DNA from: JAAYYM01 sp964483155
GTDB taxonomy: Bacteria; Bacillota; Clostridia; Lachnospirales; Lachnospiraceae
Assembly (NCBI GenBank): GCA_964483155.1
Contig: CAZAAC010000049.1
Span: 1 to 15,434, forward strand
DNA: 15,434 bases
Direction of reading: 5' to 3'
Shown: one piece after another, positions 13,486-15,434 of the stretch
How positions within the stretch are numbered: the first letter of the stretch is position 1
Layout: each line of letters opens with the position of its first letter
The notes under the pieces: generated by a model
What the model was told of the DNA's origin: nothing
Database searches by the model: none
What the model saw: the letters and a program-made list of their open reading frames with translations, nothing else
Made by a program: the position numbers and the translations under genes

Positions 13486-14397
13486 ATGAATAAGATTAAT
13501 TGTGATATTATAAATGATATACTTCCACTTTATGTAGAAAATATGGTTAGCGACGCTACAAAAAAAATGGTGGAAGAGCATATTGAAAATTGTGAAGACT
13601 GCAGTAATAAGCTGGTATCCATGAAAAAAGAAATGCTTATACCAGCAGATAACAATACAAATGTGATACTGAAGATAAAGAAACAAATTGACAGGAAGAA
13701 TATCCAAACTGCATTTTTATCTGGTCTGATTGTCCTTGTGATTGCTGTGCTAACGGTTAGTCATTTAAATAGTCCGATTTCGTTGGCGTATAGTCAGGAG
13801 ATCGTTTCAATTACGCCCAATGATGATGGAACTGTTTCACTTACATTAGGGGATGAGGTTGCTGGCTATAGTATAGAATCATTGCATGATGAGGATATGA
13901 CATATTATTCGATGACCTGTTGGAATACGCTCTGGAATCAATACTTTTCTAATAGTGGAAAGCGAACGGTAACAATTGATAACCAGGAATCAAATAGGAA
14001 TATAGATAAAATTTATTATTATTCAGCAGAAAATTATCAAAATGGAGATCTGTTGATCTATTCCGCTGAAAGTAATACTATAGGGGAAACTGGTGGAATG
14101 GTCACATTACCAAGGTTAGTACTGAATTATTTTCTTATCTTTAGCGCTTTTTTAATGGCAGTAGGAATAGTCTTATGTATTGTCTTAAGAGGAAAAGATA
14201 AGAGCAGGATAAGCTTGCGTATTACATTATTACCACTATCATACTTTCTCAGTTCAATTTTGGTGATGGCAGGGCACAGAGATATGTATAATAGCGAATA
14301 TTATTTCTTGAGAATTCTCATTTTATCGATCATAATGTACTTATTAATACATTATATTGTGTTTAAATTTATACTTCGAAAAAAGGGCATCTCATGA
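13486..14397 (+). CDS. Zinc-finger (zf-HC2/ZAS) anti-sigma factor, four membrane spans
   Basis: A 303-residue protein. The N-terminal cytoplasmic domain has the ZAS motif HIENCEDC (H32, C36, C39), which binds the sigma factor. Membrane spans are predicted at about 75-94, 212-235, 243-262 and 273-297. Between the first two lies an extracytoplasmic domain of about 115 residues (SITPNDDGTVSLTLGDEVAG, then a Tyr/Asn-rich part) with no recognised fold, likely the sensor. An overlapping GTG at 13483 is possible, but the ATG at 13486 is seven bases from GGAGG (13474-13478) and preferred. The stop overlaps the next ATG (14394-14397). Signal and release mechanism are unknown. Confidence 0.88.
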   Translation: MNKINCDIINDILPLYVENMVSDATKKMVEEHIENCEDCSNKLVSMKKEMLIPADNNTNVILKIKKQIDRKNIQTAFLSGLIVLVIAVLTVSHLNSPISLAYSQEIVSITPNDDGTVSLTLGDEVAGYSIESLHDEDMTYYSMTCWNTLWNQYFSNSGKRTVTIDNQESNRNIDKIYYYSAENYQNGDLLIYSAESNTIGETGGMVTLPRLVLNYFLIFSAFLMAVGIVLCIVLRGKDKSRISLRITLLPLSYFLSSILVMAGHRDMYNSEYYFLRILILSIIMYLLIHYIVFKFILRKKGIS

Positions 14398-14423
14398 TTT
14401 TGCAGGGAAAGGAAGAAATATCT

Positions 14424-15413
14424 ATGAAGAAATTAAATGATTATCTATACTCTGGAGATACGGTTCTTAAGATTATACAGAGATATGCGGAGGATTTGAA
14501 AAAATCAGCAAAAGAAACGAATAATCCAATTGATCTAGTGCACTGCAATTTTCTGATTCAAATCGCAGAACTATTACAGCACAACGAATTCTTGACGTCT
14601 CAGTCTCAAAGGATTAGGGAATTTTATAAATTAATGGCAAATGACTACCCTTTTCTTGCCTTTACTTTTAAGGGCCGAATTAAATCATTGATTAGAGCAG
14701 AAGAAAAATTTAATGGATACATCGTGGAATATATTTATAATTATTACACGGAATATGGTAATTATCCTTCACTTCCTGAACTGAAAAACTGTATCAATTG
14801 TTTTCGAGACTTGATTGCATATAGAATTGTAATCTCACTTCCAAAATGTCATTTAAAAGAAGGTGAAAATTACGCCGAGGAAGAAATAAAATATCTATAT
14901 GATATCGCAAATAAAATGCTTGGTTTTTTAGAAGAAAAAGGTTTTACTGCAGAAATATCGCCTTTAGTAGGTGAAAAGAAATCACCCTTGTTAAAAAATA
15001 GTGTAAGTCCATACTATAAAGACTATATCATAAACGCAAAGCCGTATGGGTATCGTTCCTTGCATATAACATTTTACGATAATATTGCTCGCTGTTATGT
15101 TGAAGTACAACTGCGTACAAAAGAAATGGATGATTATGCTGAGATTGGACCTGCTAACCATTTGGGCTATGAAGAACAACAAAAAAGTGAAAGGTCTAGA
15201 AGAGATAAAATCCCAGAAGGAGAATATATTTATTTTGATGAGGCCTATGAAAGAGGAATGCAATTGCAGCAACTTGAACTATCGAAACTAGATGTGAATA
15301 TGTTTTCCGCAGTGAACAATTCCCTTATCAATGATGGATGTGGACTCTATCGCGGAAGAGTTATTCTTCCCTATGAGCATCTTTCAAGATTCCAAAATGA
15401 CCTTGTGGATTAA
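14424..15413 (+). CDS. RelA/SpoT-domain nucleotidyltransferase (synthetase only)
   Basis: A 329-residue protein with a single RelA/SpoT synthetase domain in the centre. Catalytic motifs are intact: KGRIKSLIRAEEK (83-95; R85, K87, K95, ATP site), FRDLIAYRI (127-135; metal-binding D129), KPYGYRSLH (206-214; Y210, H214) and VEVQLRT (226-232; E227), then MDDYAEIGPANH. There is no HD hydrolase, TGS or ACT domain. It is longer than housekeeping small alarmone synthetases, with helical flanks of about 80 residues on each side. It may make (p)ppGpp/(p)ppApp or, like toxSAS enzymes, modify tRNA. An upstream ATG at 14394 overlaps the anti-sigma stop (ATGA); AAAGGA (14408-14413) serves the 14424 ATG, which gives MKKLNDYL. 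Either start is possible. Confidence 0.85.
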   Translation: MKKLNDYLYSGDTVLKIIQRYAEDLKKSAKETNNPIDLVHCNFLIQIAELLQHNEFLTSQSQRIREFYKLMANDYPFLAFTFKGRIKSLIRAEEKFNGYIVEYIYNYYTEYGNYPSLPELKNCINCFRDLIAYRIVISLPKCHLKEGENYAEEEIKYLYDIANKMLGFLEEKGFTAEISPLVGEKKSPLLKNSVSPYYKDYIINAKPYGYRSLHITFYDNIARCYVEVQLRTKEMDDYAEIGPANHLGYEEQQKSERSRRDKIPEGEYIYFDEAYERGMQLQQLELSKLDVNMFSAVNNSLINDGCGLYRGRVILPYEHLSRFQNDLVD

Positions 15414-15434
15414 ATTTTTATAAGCAAAAGAAAG

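Noticed and set aside
7768..15413. Integrated phage or conjugative element
   Set aside because: No integrase, transposase, capsid, relaxase or clear attachment site is present; the genes look like scattered accessory loci.

Overview
The window looks like a low-GC Gram-positive chromosome, most probably a Lachnospiraceae-type clostridium. The reasons are the gene order rpsM-rpsK-rpsD-rpoA-rplQ-ecfA1-ecfA2-ecfT-truA-rplM-rpsI, a long (178-residue) L17 with an internal insertion, strong purine-rich ribosome binding sites and A+T-rich codons. Family placement is inference from gene content; no 16S or similar marker is present. Every convincing gene lies on the + strand.

Positions 1-7278 are conserved core. 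The end of rpsM (S13) is followed by rpsK, rpsD, rpoA and rplQ, the tail of the alpha operon. A hairpin at 2932-2970 separates these from the energy-coupling-factor module (ecfA1, ecfA2, ecfT), which powers vitamin and trace-metal uptake with separately encoded S components. The ECF genes overlap or nearly abut and run into truA through a 4-base overlap. A consensus sigma-A promoter starts at the truA stop codon and drives rplM-rpsI through a structured leader that may be an L13-type autoregulatory leader.

Positions 7279-7767 hold the rpsI terminator, a run of 100 N and short repeats. The 55 bases before the N run are identical to the 55 bases after it, which points to two contig ends that overlap rather than to missing sequence. 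The annotation downstream of the gap assumes the scaffold join is right.

Positions 7768-15413 are accessory. In order they hold: an alpha/alpha-toroid (terpene cyclase/prenyltransferase-like) protein preceded by three 24-bp tandem repeats; a possible 71-residue ORF coupled to a DUF1848 protein with a C-terminal radical-SAM-like cysteine cluster and a clamp-binding-like tail; an AlbA_2/Schlafen-type protein with a histidine-kinase-like ATPase domain and a slippage-prone linker; a short, probably broken membrane-protein region ended by a clear terminator; an HTH-Fic protein with an inhibitory motif and a 15+15 bp inverted-repeat operator on its promoter; and a tight three-gene unit of ECF sigma factor, zinc-finger anti-sigma factor and a RelA/SpoT-type nucleotidyltransferase.

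The most unusual item is that last unit. It joins an envelope-sensing sigma/anti-sigma switch to a synthetase-only alarmone (or toxSAS-like) enzyme by translational coupling. The Fic operator and the DUF1848 C-terminus are the next best leads. I found no CRISPR array, tRNA, rRNA, transposase or phage gene.
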